Source of the DNA: Litchfieldia stipae
Lineage (GTDB): Bacteria > Bacillota > Bacilli > Bacillales > Bacillaceae_L
NCBI RefSeq assembly: GCF_014837155.1
Contig: NZ_JACYHA010000009.1
Span: 1-64,000 of the forward strand
DNA length: 64,000 bases
Direction of reading: 5' to 3'
Below, piece after piece: positions 36,753 through 45,874 of this stretch (position 1 is its first letter; every line of letters starts with the position of its first letter). Made by a program: the position numbers and the translations under genes. Below the pieces are notes generated by a model. The model was not told the origin of the DNA, did not search any database, and saw nothing but the letters and a program-made list of their open reading frames with translations.

Positions 36753-37862
36753 TTAACTCGATTTAATACCCGCACCACAAAGTGGGATAATTATTTTTTC
36801 ATTTGTTCCTTTTTGATATTTTAAGTAGCCTGCATAATTGGCCGCTGACGTTATTTCAACGTAAAATCCTTTATCAGCAAGCTGTTCTCGTGCTTGTAGG
36901 ATTTCATCCTCTTTAATCTCAATAAAATGACCCTTTGTCTCACGTACAGCTGCTAATATCTGTTTTGAACGGGCTGGCGCAGCAATGGCAATTCCTTCAG
37001 CCAAGGTACCTTTATTGGTCACTGGTACAGCTATGGCCTCCCCTTTTTCGAATGCTTGAACAAGTGGTGCACAGTTCGCTGCTTGAATGGCAATGATTTT
37101 CGGTATTTTTTCAATCAATCTGTTCTCAAAAAGCTCCTTGAAACCATAATAGGCACCAAGTAAGAGAGTACCATTTCCAACTGGGACGATTAATGTATCT
37201 GGGGCTTCTTGCTTTAATTGCTCATATATTTCATATGCATAGGTTTTTGTGCCTTCATAGAAATAAGGATTATAGACATGACTCGCATAAAAGACCTTCT
37301 CCTCATTTACTGCTGTTTGTGCGGCTAATGCAATGTCCTCTCGTGTGCCATGGATTTCTTTAATGGTTGCTCCATGTGCTTTTACTTGAGCGATTTTCTT
37401 CGGTGATGTTTCATCACTTAAATAAATATCACATGCTATATTACACCGTGCTGCATATGCGGCAATCGCAGTTCCAGCATTCCCACTACTGTCTGCAATC
37501 ACTTTTGATACCCCTAATTCTTTTGCCTTTGTCATCAGAACAGCGGCTCCTCGGTCCTTAAATGACAGGGTAGGCATCATATAATCAACTTTTACATATG
37601 TATTTGGTTCACTGGGGTCAAGAACAATCGTCGGAGATTGACCTTCTCCCAGAGTAACTGACTCCCATGTCTTTGAATCTTTGGCAAATGGCATCGTATT
37701 AATATATCTCCATAATGAATTAGGATCGTTATTCCATGTTGAAACGTCTATTTTTGGCGTATCTTTTACTAGGTCTAATACGCCTCCGCAATCACATTTC
37801 CAAATGGTCGCAGTTAATTGATGCGTTTTCCCACAACTGCTACAGCTGTATTGTTCCACCAC
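36753..37862 (-). CDS. Threonine-synthase-like PLP lyase
   Basis: 369 residues. An N-terminal zinc ribbon CSSCGK...CDCGG (about 7-25), as in many threonine synthases, then a fold-type II PLP domain. The PLP lysine is in TLSFKDRGAAV (about 103), followed by SSGNAGTAIA and the phosphate-binding PVGNGTLLLG. With RidA next to it, an ammonia-eliminating dehydratase is more likely than a biosynthetic threonine synthase. The GTG start is six bases after GGGGGAG. Confidence 0.85.
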   Translation of the reverse strand: MVEQYSCSSCGKTHQLTATIWKCDCGGVLDLVKDTPKIDVSTWNNDPNSLWRYINTMPFAKDSKTWESVTLGEGQSPTIVLDPSEPNTYVKVDYMMPTLSFKDRGAAVLMTKAKELGVSKVIADSSGNAGTAIAAYAARCNIACDIYLSDETSPKKIAQVKAHGATIKEIHGTREDIALAAQTAVNEEKVFYASHVYNPYFYEGTKTYAYEIYEQLKQEAPDTLIVPVGNGTLLLGAYYGFKELFENRLIEKIPKIIAIQAANCAPLVQAFEKGEAIAVPVTNKGTLAEGIAIAAPARSKQILAAVRETKGHFIEIKEDEILQAREQLADKGFYVEITSAANYAGYLKYQKGTNEKIIIPLCGAGIKSS

Positions 37863-37891
37863 TTATCGCTCCCCCTCTTTTGAATAAACAA

Positions 37892-38266
37892 TTAAATATA
37901 AGCAATCGCCTCAATCTCTATTTTGAATCCAAAATGTAATTCATTAGTTGGTACCACGGTGCGAGCTGGTTTGTGCTCACCGAAGAACTCTTTATACACA
38001 GCATCCACCTTATCCCATAGTTGTACATCTGGAATATAAAGTGTCATCCTCAAAATTTGGTCCTTCTTGCTACCCGCTGCTCCCAAAATCATTTCGACAT
38101 TTTTTAGTGCCTGAAGGGTTTCTTCTTCAATGGTGCCGAATTTCTTTTCACGCGTAACTGGATCTATGGAAAATTGACCTGATACATAGACTGTATCATT
38201 ATGAACCGTCGCTAGAGCATAATGACCATTTGACTTTAAGTTTCCTACTTCAAAAATACTTTGCAT
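37892..38266 (-). CDS. RidA-family enamine/imine deaminase
   Basis: 124 residues, YjgF/YER057c/UK114 family: VYVSGQFSIDP, QTLQALKNVEMILGAAG-like helix and the closing KPARTVVPTNELHFGFKIEIEAIAYI with conserved Arg and Glu. It hydrolyses reactive enamines released by PLP dehydratases, which fits the adjacent PLP-lyase gene. Confidence 0.93.
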   Translation of the reverse strand: MQSIFEVGNLKSNGHYALATVHNDTVYVSGQFSIDPVTREKKFGTIEEETLQALKNVEMILGAAGSKKDQILRMTLYIPDVQLWDKVDAVYKEFFGEHKPARTVVPTNELHFGFKIEIEAIAYI

Positions 38267-38437
38267 GGAACTACTCCCTTTTCTAGTTTTATCGTTTAAA
38301 TCTTGAACTACTATAAATCCTTTAATTAATATCTATTTTATTATATAAAAATTTATAATTCATTGAATTTTATATATAATTTAACTAGGTACTCTTATTT
38401 TTAACAAGTTCAGGTTGAAAAAAAGGAGATGGATAAC

Positions 38438-39544
38438 ATGAAGTATGATGAAATTGATACACCTGCTCTATTAATTGATCGAGATACGATGATGGGGAAC
38501 CTTCTTTCTATGCAAGATTATGCTAATAAGTACAATGTGCATTTACGTCCACACACAAAGACTCACAAAATGCCCAAGCTTGCTAGTCTTCAAGAGGAGC
38601 TCGGTGCAAAAGGGATTACGGTAGCTAAGGTGGGAGAAGCCGAGGTTATGGCACAAAACGGGTTAAACAACATTTTTATCGCCAATGAGATTGTCGGAAA
38701 AACAAAACTAAATCGAATTAGACAGTTAGCCGAGACGATTGATATTTCATTTGGCATCGATAACACCTATCAGGTGCGAGAAATTGAAGATGTGTTTGAT
38801 GGAGCGAAAAAAAAGGCACAGGTCCTTGTCGAAATTGAAGTAGGCGAACAGCGCTCAGGGATTATTGAGGAAAGTGATTTTCACACCTTATTAGAATGTG
38901 TAAAGTCTTGTAACAATATCGAGCTACTAGGGATTTTTTCTCATGATGGACATTCCTATAAGGCTGAAAATTGGGATGAATGCAAGGAATTATACCTTGA
39001 GAGTGTACAACGAACCTTGCACTTTGCAAAACTAGCAGAAGACATGGGGATGAAGCCTAAAGTCGTTAGTATTGGTTCTACCCCTCCCTTTATGTTAAAG
39101 TTCGATATTCCAAAAGGGATAACTGAGATCAGACCAGGGACATATATTTTCATGGATGCCTCTCAAGCTAATATGATTGATACATATAATCGTTGTGCCG
39201 CAACAGTCTTGACAACCGTCATTAGTAAGCCTACTCATGAGCGAGTTATTACGGATGTTGGTGCAAAGGGAATTACTGCCCAATCAAGAAATAAAGGCCT
39301 TACAGCTACAACAGGCTTTGGTCGCATTAAGGAATACAATGATGTCTATATCAATGGAGTGTTTGACGAGCACGCCATCATCTATCATGAGGAATTTCGC
39401 AATCAAGTTCAGATTGGAGAAAAAGTACAAATCATCCCAAATCATATTTGCCCAGTCTGTAATTTGTACGAAAAAGCTTACTTGATTTCTAATGGTGAAG
39501 TTGTAGATGAACTCCCAATTGATTGCAGAGGGAAATTGCAGTAG
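38438..39544 (+). CDS. D-threonine aldolase / D-serine dehydratase-like enzyme
   Basis: 368 residues from the ATG at 38438, nine bases behind GGAG. Alanine-racemase-type N-terminal barrel: PLP lysine in LRPHTKTHKMP (about 44-48), then TVAKVGEAEVM. The C-terminal DSD1 domain has zinc ligands His and Cys in IPNHICPVCN. It acts on D-amino acids with a beta-hydroxyl group. Divergent from the RidA/PLP-lyase genes across a 171-base gap that probably binds the AraC regulator. Confidence 0.9.
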   Translation: MKYDEIDTPALLIDRDTMMGNLLSMQDYANKYNVHLRPHTKTHKMPKLASLQEELGAKGITVAKVGEAEVMAQNGLNNIFIANEIVGKTKLNRIRQLAETIDISFGIDNTYQVREIEDVFDGAKKKAQVLVEIEVGEQRSGIIEESDFHTLLECVKSCNNIELLGIFSHDGHSYKAENWDECKELYLESVQRTLHFAKLAEDMGMKPKVVSIGSTPPFMLKFDIPKGITEIRPGTYIFMDASQANMIDTYNRCAATVLTTVISKPTHERVITDVGAKGITAQSRNKGLTATTGFGRIKEYNDVYINGVFDEHAIIYHEEFRNQVQIGEKVQIIPNHICPVCNLYEKAYLISNGEVVDELPIDCRGKLQ

Positions 39545-39570
39545 TGATTGTGTGAACTACAAATATTTGT

Positions 39571-39598
39571 GCAAGGGACATGACTATATGTCCCTTGC
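39571..39598. terminator. Hairpin between convergent genes
   Basis: GCAAGGGACAT (39571-39581) with ATGTCCCTTGC (39588-39598). An 11-bp perfect stem with only weak T-rich tails; it separates the aldolase-like gene from the SMR genes. Confidence 0.6.
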
Positions 39599-39601
39599 AT
39601 C

Positions 39602-39916
39602 TTATGACACAAGCTTCAGTCCAATCGCTGCACTTAAAACTAAGGCTATGCATACTAGCCTTTTCCAATCTCTTGGTTCACCGTATAGGAGCATTCCCAA
39701 GATTGCTCCACCAGACGCTCCAATTCCTGTCCATACGGCATAAGCGGTGCCCATCGGAAGTGTTTCCATCGCATAAGAAAGAAATAAGAAGCTAGCACCA
39801 AATCCAAGGATTAGTAAAAGAGCAGCCTTCCAATTACGATCATGATGCAGCTTATTAATCATCACAACACCAAACATTTCAAATATACCAGCTAACACTA
39901 AGGCAACCCACGCCAT
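39602..39916 (-). CDS. SMR transporter, guanidinium exporter subunit
   Basis: 104 residues, four helices, with the essential membrane Glu in LAGIFEMFGV (about 13). GTAYAVWTGIGASGG and GMLLYGEPRDWKRL are typical of the SugE/Gdx subgroup. It shares one base with the preceding SMR gene, so the two form a heterodimer like YkkCD. The guanidine-I riboswitch upstream identifies guanidinium as the likely substrate. Confidence 0.9.
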   Translation of the reverse strand: MAWVALVLAGIFEMFGVVMINKLHHDRNWKAALLLILGFGASFLFLSYAMETLPMGTAYAVWTGIGASGGAILGMLLYGEPRDWKRLVCIALVLSAAIGLKLVS

Positions 39917-40257
39917 TAAGAATCATTCCTTTCCTGTGCATGTTCCTTCGTCACTAACTTCAAGCCAATAACTCCTACTAGCAGGATTAAAATCAACAGG
40001 ATTTTACTTAATTTGAATGGTTCACCAAAGAATAGGATTTCTGACATCACTGTACCTGCTGTCCCTAATCCTACAAATACGGCGTAGACTGTTCCCACCG
40101 GAAGCTTTCTCCCTGCCATAATTAACACATAGAAACTAATCAGGATCGATATGATTGTTCCAGTCCAAGTCCAAAAACCATCTGCGTGTTTCAACCCAAT
40201 GACCCAAAACACTTCAAAAAACGCTGCAATAAATACTTTCATCCAGTCTGTATTCAT
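39916..40257 (-). CDS. SMR transporter, guanidinium exporter subunit
   Basis: 113 residues, four helices, key Glu in [17 protein letters not shown] (about 14), [14 protein letters not shown]. First gene behind the guanidine-I riboswitch. Paired SMR genes under ykkC motifs are known guanidinium exporters (Gdx type). Confidence 0.9.
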   Translation of the reverse strand: MNTDWMKVFIAAFFEVFWVIGLKHADGFWTWTGTIISILISFYVLIMAGRKLPVGTVYAVFVGLGTAGTVMSEILFFGEPFKLSKILLILILLVGVIGLKLVTKEHAQERNDS

Positions 40258-40298
40258 GTAACAATTACCTCCAATCTTATAATTCCCAATAAAACAAA

Positions 40299-40418
40299 AA
40301 AAGCCCGAGAAACAACTGTTAAAACAGTTCCTCCCAGGCTTTTATCCTTCCGTGACACAGCATCGCACTGTGAGTTTTCTCTCGGACCAGTCCAACAAAA
40401 AGTTGCGGAACCCTAGAA
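40299..40418 (-). promoter_or_regulatory. Guanidine-I (ykkC) riboswitch with terminator
   Basis: On the minus strand the aptamer runs from CTAGGGTTCCG (about 40418) through GGACTGGTCCGAGAG to CACGGAAGGATAAAAGCC and GGGAGG, all hallmark ykkC segments. The 3' part AAGCCTGGGAG also pairs with CTCGGGCTT (40301-40309), followed by seven T, through an inner stem AACTGTT/AACAGTT. Guanidine binding should prevent that terminator and switch the exporters on. Confidence 0.93.
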
Positions 40419-40444
40419 AACCTTTAAATATACAATTGGTTTCC

Positions 40445-40472
40445 ATTATACACACTTTTCATAAGAAATCAA
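40445..40472 (-). promoter_or_regulatory. Promoter of the guanidine riboswitch transcript
   Basis: Minus-strand TTGATT (40467-40472), 16 bases, TATAAT (40445-40450), about 27 bases before the aptamer. Confidence 0.7.
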
Positions 40473-40491
40473 TTTATAAAAATGATTACAT

Positions 40492-40887
40492 TCAGTTACG
40501 AACTAACTTTTCTATATACTCATAATCAATTAAATAATCGACAGATGTATAGAAAAACCCCTTATATCTAATCAGTGAATCCGAGTTAATAATCATCTCT
40601 TTCTTCACTTTTCCATCAGTATCAAATATAGTTGTTCTAAAACTATATCCCATATACCCTATTGAAGGCTTCCCCTTTTGGAAGGTTACTTTGTTCAGAT
40701 TATTAATAATATGTTTTATATCACTTTCATCTGTGACTTCAATCTCATTACCAGTATTCCCATCAAATACTGTTATTTTGGACACAGAGGATGCATCTAT
40801 TTCCAAAATCTTCTCTGGGATATAAGTCAACGCAATAAAAAGGAAAACGGTTAAAACACCGGTGATCCACCATTTTAATTTATTCAA
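40492..40887 (-). CDS. Hypothetical membrane-anchored protein
   Basis: 131 residues from TTG at 40887, behind GAGTGG. One N-terminal membrane helix (about 8-27), then an extracellular-type beta-rich domain with ITVFDGNTGNEIEV and FRTTIFDTDGK. No family recognised. It stands alone between the guanidine exporter and the ABC exporter. Confidence 0.65.
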   Translation of the reverse strand: MNKLKWWITGVLTVFLFIALTYIPEKILEIDASSVSKITVFDGNTGNEIEVTDESDIKHIINNLNKVTFQKGKPSIGYMGYSFRTTIFDTDGKVKKEMIINSDSLIRYKGFFYTSVDYLIDYEYIEKLVRN

Positions 40888-41056
40888 AAAAACCACTCTT
40901 TCTATATGGGACCATATATCATTTGTTTTTTCTGACAGATTACTAATTTAATATTAACATAAAATCCCATATAAAGAGGACAAACTTTTGGAAAAATAAA
41001 TAATTTTTCCCTTAATTTTCAATGTTTAGTTTCTTTATGTTCCAACAAATACTTTC

Positions 41057-43459
41057 TTAAACCTGCTGTGTCACTTCTTCTGATAATCTTCTCCTACTGA
41101 TCCAAAAGCCTTGTATCCCAAAGACACTTAACATGAATAGTAGCAATGTTAGACTCACTATTAGAAGATGTTTGAAATCAAATAAGGTCTGGCTATTTGC
41201 ATCAACTAAGAATAGTAATTTAGTAAATAACAAACCAAGCATCGTACCTATTGAGAGACCGTATAGTACAAACGACAGTACTTGAGTGAGTATTAATTTA
41301 ATTAATCCATTTGGAGATAATCCTAACAATCGTTGGATTGTATATTGCTCACGATTGATATACACCATATGAAGTAAAGTTTGAGTAATACCAACAGCCG
41401 TTGCAATTATTAATACTATGAAGATACCAATGAATAAGCTCCATCGTTGATAAAATAATTCATTTGCCTGATCAATTGCCGTTTCTTTGTCATTGAGGAC
41501 TAGCGTTGGCCAATATGCCAGCAACTCCGATAGTTCCGCTTTTGCTTCTTCTAAATCAACTGGTTGAACCATGATATCGTATATCATTAATGTTTCTTGT
41601 GCCAATTGAGAGGACCAATCAATATAGGCTCCTTCATATCCATTTTCACCTTCAACAATCGCAGCAAGTTCAAACATTCCATACTCTACTAATTCTTCAC
41701 TCCCGCTTACATAGAATCCTGGTTCCACGTGATCTCCAACATTAAGGTGATTCTGTTTTGCTAAGCGTTCTGTCATGATCATTTTCTTATCCTTATCCTG
41801 TAGAATCCCCATTTGCTCAAAATCCAATGTTTGATAATCTATGTATCTCTCATCTATTTCCATAAGATTGAAGTTACTTTCTGCATATACCTTCTGCACG
41901 CTTGGTAATGCTGTCATTTCCTCTAATAGGTCATGTGTTACAGCCTTATCCATTGTTTGATTAGATATAATGATATCCGTCTCATATTTAGCCTGTATAT
42001 AGGACTGTTCATTGATTTGCACGGTTTTCAACACAGAACTACCAAATATTAGAATCACCATTAATCCTATTAGACTTAATACGACCTTCATATTATGCTG
42101 AATTTGTGGAATCAATTGTTGACACGCCAAAAAGGCTTCTTTCCCAAACACTCTACGTATTGGTTGAATCATTATTTTTAATAACAACTGGAAAATAAAA
42201 GGTATCACAAGTAGTGCAAATAGTGTAAAAAGCAAAGAACCAATTAATATCATTAATGCGTCTTTATCCGTTGAGCCCTGTAGGCCTGAATTCATGCAAA
42301 ATACACTGATCATTAAGAGAACAAGCATAAAAATACCTTTTACTTTTGAAAGGCGGAGTTCCTTTGACTGCTTGTCTCCTTCTATTTGCATTGGCAGCAA
42401 CTGCATTGCTTTTTTGATTTGCCATTTTGTATAGCTAAATAATAAGATACTCATAATAGCTACAATACTTACTACTAGAATAATAGGAAATTGTGCTTTC
42501 GCTTCTGGTAATTTTAACAATTCAATTATTTGTGGTAATGCAAACTTAATGATTGCAAAGCTTGCGATTACCCCTCCAGTTAAGCCCATATAAACAATGC
42601 ATTGCAATTGAACCTTAACAATTTGACCAATTTGGCTAGCTGTAGCCCCAATTGACCTCAGAATCATCAATTGCTCCTTGAGCTTCATGAACAATAATTG
42701 GAATGTTGATAATAGTAGCAAACCTGTAATGAGTAAAATAAATACAGATAAGACAATCATGAAGATACGCAATGTCTGAAGATTTAGCTGTACAAACTCA
42801 TACTCATTGACGATATCAATTCGTAATAATGAGTCGAAAGCTTTCAGTTGCTTTGCCACCTCTTGAACATTTTCTGTTTTAATCAAAACAAATAGTCCCG
42901 CTTCATCTCCAACTTTTACCAAATTATTGTTTAAATAGACAACATTGCTTTCCTCTGCACCTAGAGGTGTCGGGATAATTTCAATAAGTGTAAATGCTTG
43001 TCCATCAACTTGCAGTGTATCTCCCACACTAGCTTTTAACACATTCGCTAAGCCCTCTGAAATACTTACGGTAGTAGCAGTCAATTCTTTTTCAAAATGA
43101 TAACGACTCTGTACAAGAGGATCATTTTCAACTCCTAATGTGTAAACTCGTTCAATATGCTCCACATTTGAGCTTGTAATTGATACTGGAGAGGTGGCCT
43201 CTACCCCTTCAATCTCTTTGATTTGCTGAAAAAGCTGGTCAGAGACCCATCTATTTTGTTCTGGGTTATAGCCTGCAAGAATGTCCATGTCCCCAAACAT
43301 CGAATATATTTCCTCTTTCATATTCTCTTCTGCATTCCAACTATAGACACCCATTGAAACAATTAAACATACAGAAATCGCGATAATACTGATGCTTGTA
43401 AGGACATGCACTTTCGCTGCTCGAAATAGCTTCATCCCGATTGATTTCAAACTAAACAC
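41057..43459 (-). CDS. FtsX-type ABC transporter permease
   Basis: 800 residues with an N-terminal membrane helix, a large extracellular MacB-like domain (about 50-225) and FtsX-type three-helix modules at about 235-350 and 690-790, with a middle membrane region near 375-475. Such permeases act in lipoprotein or peptide export, antimicrobial-peptide defence or cell-wall signalling. It overlaps its ATPase gene by one base. No sensor kinase is nearby; an ECF sigma gene leads the operon instead. Confidence 0.88.
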   Translation of the reverse strand: MFSLKSIGMKLFRAAKVHVLTSISIIAISVCLIVSMGVYSWNAEENMKEEIYSMFGDMDILAGYNPEQNRWVSDQLFQQIKEIEGVEATSPVSITSSNVEHIERVYTLGVENDPLVQSRYHFEKELTATTVSISEGLANVLKASVGDTLQVDGQAFTLIEIIPTPLGAEESNVVYLNNNLVKVGDEAGLFVLIKTENVQEVAKQLKAFDSLLRIDIVNEYEFVQLNLQTLRIFMIVLSVFILLITGLLLLSTFQLLFMKLKEQLMILRSIGATASQIGQIVKVQLQCIVYMGLTGGVIASFAIIKFALPQIIELLKLPEAKAQFPIILVVSIVAIMSILLFSYTKWQIKKAMQLLPMQIEGDKQSKELRLSKVKGIFMLVLLMISVFCMNSGLQGSTDKDALMILIGSLLFTLFALLVIPFIFQLLLKIMIQPIRRVFGKEAFLACQQLIPQIQHNMKVVLSLIGLMVILIFGSSVLKTVQINEQSYIQAKYETDIIISNQTMDKAVTHDLLEEMTALPSVQKVYAESNFNLMEIDERYIDYQTLDFEQMGILQDKDKKMIMTERLAKQNHLNVGDHVEPGFYVSGSEELVEYGMFELAAIVEGENGYEGAYIDWSSQLAQETLMIYDIMVQPVDLEEAKAELSELLAYWPTLVLNDKETAIDQANELFYQRWSLFIGIFIVLIIATAVGITQTLLHMVYINREQYTIQRLLGLSPNGLIKLILTQVLSFVLYGLSIGTMLGLLFTKLLFLVDANSQTLFDFKHLLIVSLTLLLFMLSVFGIQGFWISRRRLSEEVTQQV

Positions 43460-44271
43460 TATGCACCACCTCTTGAAATCACTTTAATTTTTTGCAAAAT
43501 AGCTTCAAGGTCTGCTTCACTGTTCTCGTTAGAGTAGCTATCAATCATTTCACCGTCATGAAAGAACAATACGCGATTGGCATAAGTTGCTACATGAGGA
43601 TCATGTGTTACCAAGATAATGGTTTGTCCTTGCTGTTGTAATGATTGTAGTAGCCTTAAAATATCCTCTGTTGTGTTCACATCAAGAGATCCAGTTGGTT
43701 CATCAGCCAGTAAAATGGGGGGGTGGTTAATGATTGCTCTAGCAATAGCCACTCGCTGCTTTTGTCCTCCTGATAATTCTTGAGGTCGATGCTTTCTCCA
43801 TTCATAGATTCCAAGCTGTTGCATAACCTCAGTTACTCGGACTTTTATTTCCTTATTTGATACATCACTCAAAATAAGTGGCATCGCAATATTATCTTCC
43901 ACATTTAAGTCCTTTAAGAGATGGAACGATTGAAAGACAAAGCCTATTTGCTCTTTGCGAAATTGTGAAGAGCGTGGTTCCTTGTATATGTGATTTGCTT
44001 CCTCACCGAAAAGAAATATCGTTCCGGCCGTTGGTTCGTCAATCGCACTTATCATATTTAGCAAGGTGCTCTTTCCAGACCCACTTGTTCCCATGATTGC
44101 AACCATCTCTCCTTTATAAATGGAGCAGTGGACATTTTTTAACGCATGTACTTTATGATTTTGTTGTTGAAATACTTTAGACATCCCCTCTAGCCTAAGG
44201 ACTTCGTTTAGTGGAGGTACAGGGATTTTATTAATCATGTCCTTCAACGGATTGAATCCACTCATCTTCAT
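43459..44271 (-). CDS. ABC transporter ATPase (MacB/LolD-like)
   Basis: 270 residues: Walker A MGTSGSGKSTLL (about 75), [15 protein letters not shown], Walker B ILLADEPTGSLD and VTHDPH. The start region overlaps the end of the sigma gene by about 40 bases. ATG at 44271 or the second ATG at 44265 (better spaced from GGGGG) are both possible. Partner of the 800-residue permease. Confidence 0.9.
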   Translation of the reverse strand: MKMSGFNPLKDMINKIPVPPLNEVLRLEGMSKVFQQQNHKVHALKNVHCSIYKGEMVAIMGTSGSGKSTLLNMISAIDEPTAGTIFLFGEEANHIYKEPRSSQFRKEQIGFVFQSFHLLKDLNVEDNIAMPLILSDVSNKEIKVRVTEVMQQLGIYEWRKHRPQELSGGQKQRVAIARAIINHPPILLADEPTGSLDVNTTEDILRLLQSLQQQGQTIILVTHDPHVATYANRVLFFHDGEMIDSYSNENSEADLEAILQKIKVISRGGA

Positions 44272-44788
44272 AGACCCCCTTTAAACATAGCTTTAATTGT
44301 TTTAACCCTCTTCGAATATGTGTTTTGACTGTACCTTCTGGACACTCAAGAATCCGTGCAATTTCTGGAACGGTATAATCTTGATAAAACCGAAGCAATA
44401 ATACTGTTTTATATTTTTCCTCTAATGTACTCAAGGCTTGCCACAAGTCCATTTCTTCTTCAACTAAATTGGAACCGTCCATTTGTATTTCCTGTAATTC
44501 ACTTGGATCAACAAGATCAAAGTGTTTCCTTTTCTCTATGTATGTTTTACTGCAATTAATCACAATTCGTGTTAACCATGTTTTTAAATACTTGGGTTCT
44601 TTTAAATTTCTCATCCCTTCATACGCACGAATTAATGTCTGCTGCAGGATGTCTATTGCATCATTTTCATTATGTGTGTAGACAAAGGCCATTCGATACA
44701 GTTCAGCTTGAATCGGTTGAATAAGTTCATAGAATGCCTCTTCATCTCCTTCACATACACGTAGGATTAAAGATTCTTGATCATCTAT
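44231..44788 (-). CDS. ECF-type RNA polymerase sigma factor with unusual start
   Basis: Region 2 (ELYRMAFVYTHNENDAIDILQQT) and region 4 (LEEKYKTVLLLRFYQDYTVPEIARIL, then GTVKTHIRRG) are clear. Homology extends upstream of the first ATG at 44692, into LILRVCEGDEEAFYELI. The frame is open back to a TAG at about 44819 but contains no ATG, GTG or TTG there. An ATA at 44786-44788, eight bases after AGGGGGG, or an ATT at 44792-44794 are the only near-cognate starts. Either the start is non-canonical or the six-G run hides a frameshift. Leads the ABC exporter operon. Confidence 0.75.
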   Translation of the reverse strand: MDDQESLILRVCEGDEEAFYELIQPIQAELYRMAFVYTHNENDAIDILQQTLIRAYEGMRNLKEPKYLKTWLTRIVINCSKTYIEKRKHFDLVDPSELQEIQMDGSNLVEEEMDLWQALSTLEEKYKTVLLLRFYQDYTVPEIARILECPEGTVKTHIRRGLKQLKLCLKGVYEDEWIQSVEGHD

Positions 44789-44976
44789 CTTAATCGCCCC
44801 CCTACCTATTAGACTTGTCTAGCAGCCTTTTCGATTCAACAAAAGGAAAAAAAGATATTGGTTTTGTAGATTCCGATAGTTATAGGTTTATTTCCAATGT
44901 CCAATTAGAGGAAAATGACCATTCGTAACGAATATTATCTTAATCATATCAAATGTAAGGTGATTGAAGGAACTAG

Positions 44977-45444
44977 ATGGGAAGTGAGAAATTGAATAGA
45001 CCTCTACTAAGAGCGGAAGCTATCATTTTTAACGAAGATAAAAGCCAGGTACTAATACAATGTGATATCGATGAAAATTTTTATCGTCTTCCAGGCGGGA
45101 GCATTGAATTCGGTGAGACTGCTACTGAAGCAATAAAAAGAGAACTTATTGAAGAATTTGACTTAGATATATATGTTGGTGAGTTGGCTTGTGTGAATGA
45201 AAGTTTGCTTGAATACGACGGGATGGAAGTGCATCATTGCACCTTAATCCATTGGTGTGCGGCACCGAGTGTAGAACATATGACTGTCATAACACACAAA
45301 GAAGAGCATAATCAAAACATTATCTTAACTTGGAAAACCCTTGAAGAACTTAGTACAAGACCAACCTATCCAGAAGGCATCTTACATATGATTTCAGCTA
45401 ACAGTAATATTATTGAACATTTGGTCATTAGAAAGAAATATTGA
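44977..45444 (+). CDS. NUDIX hydrolase
   Basis: 155 residues. The Nudix box is GSIEFGETATEAIKRELIEEF (about residues 41-61), complete with the REL..E core. It hydrolyses nucleoside diphosphates linked to another group; the substrate is unknown. AAGGA precedes the ATG. Confidence 0.88.
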   Translation: MGSEKLNRPLLRAEAIIFNEDKSQVLIQCDIDENFYRLPGGSIEFGETATEAIKRELIEEFDLDIYVGELACVNESLLEYDGMEVHHCTLIHWCAAPSVEHMTVITHKEEHNQNIILTWKTLEELSTRPTYPEGILHMISANSNIIEHLVIRKKY

Positions 45445-45487
45445 TACTAGATTTATAAGAATTTCATTAAATGGTGGAGGTCAAGAC

Positions 45488-45874
45488 ATGTATGCTAACC
45501 TAAATAAAAATAAAAAACGGATCCTTAAAACAGCTCTGATTGTTAGCCTATTATTTATTGGTTTCATTGGCTATGGAGTATATTGGGCGTTCTTTGATAT
45601 GAGTAGGTTACCAACTGGAGAATATCTTACTGAAGAATCATCTCCAGACGGCACATATACATTAAAAGCGTTCGTTACAAATGGGGGCGCCACAACATCC
45701 TATGCTATACGAGGAGAATTATTATTTAACAATCAACCAGGTAAAACAAAAAACATCTATTGGAACAATGGTGAAGATACAGTCAGTATTGAATGGGTCG
45801 ATAACGATACAGTCATTATTAACGGACATTCACTTCATGTTCCAACTGATAAATTCGACTTTAGAAATCAATAA
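45488..45874 (+). CDS. DUF5412-like membrane-anchored protein
   Basis: 128 residues from the ATG at 45488 behind GGAGG. The open frame begins earlier, inside the NUDIX gene. Short positively charged N terminus, one membrane helix (about 13-36), then an extracellular domain SPDGTYTLKAFVTNGGATTSYAIRGE, typical of DUF5412 proteins. Function unknown. It overlaps the end of the convergent 45868 gene by seven bases. Confidence 0.75.
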   Translation: MYANLNKNKKRILKTALIVSLLFIGFIGYGVYWAFFDMSRLPTGEYLTEESSPDGTYTLKAFVTNGGATTSYAIRGELLFNNQPGKTKNIYWNNGEDTVSIEWVDNDTVIINGHSLHVPTDKFDFRNQ

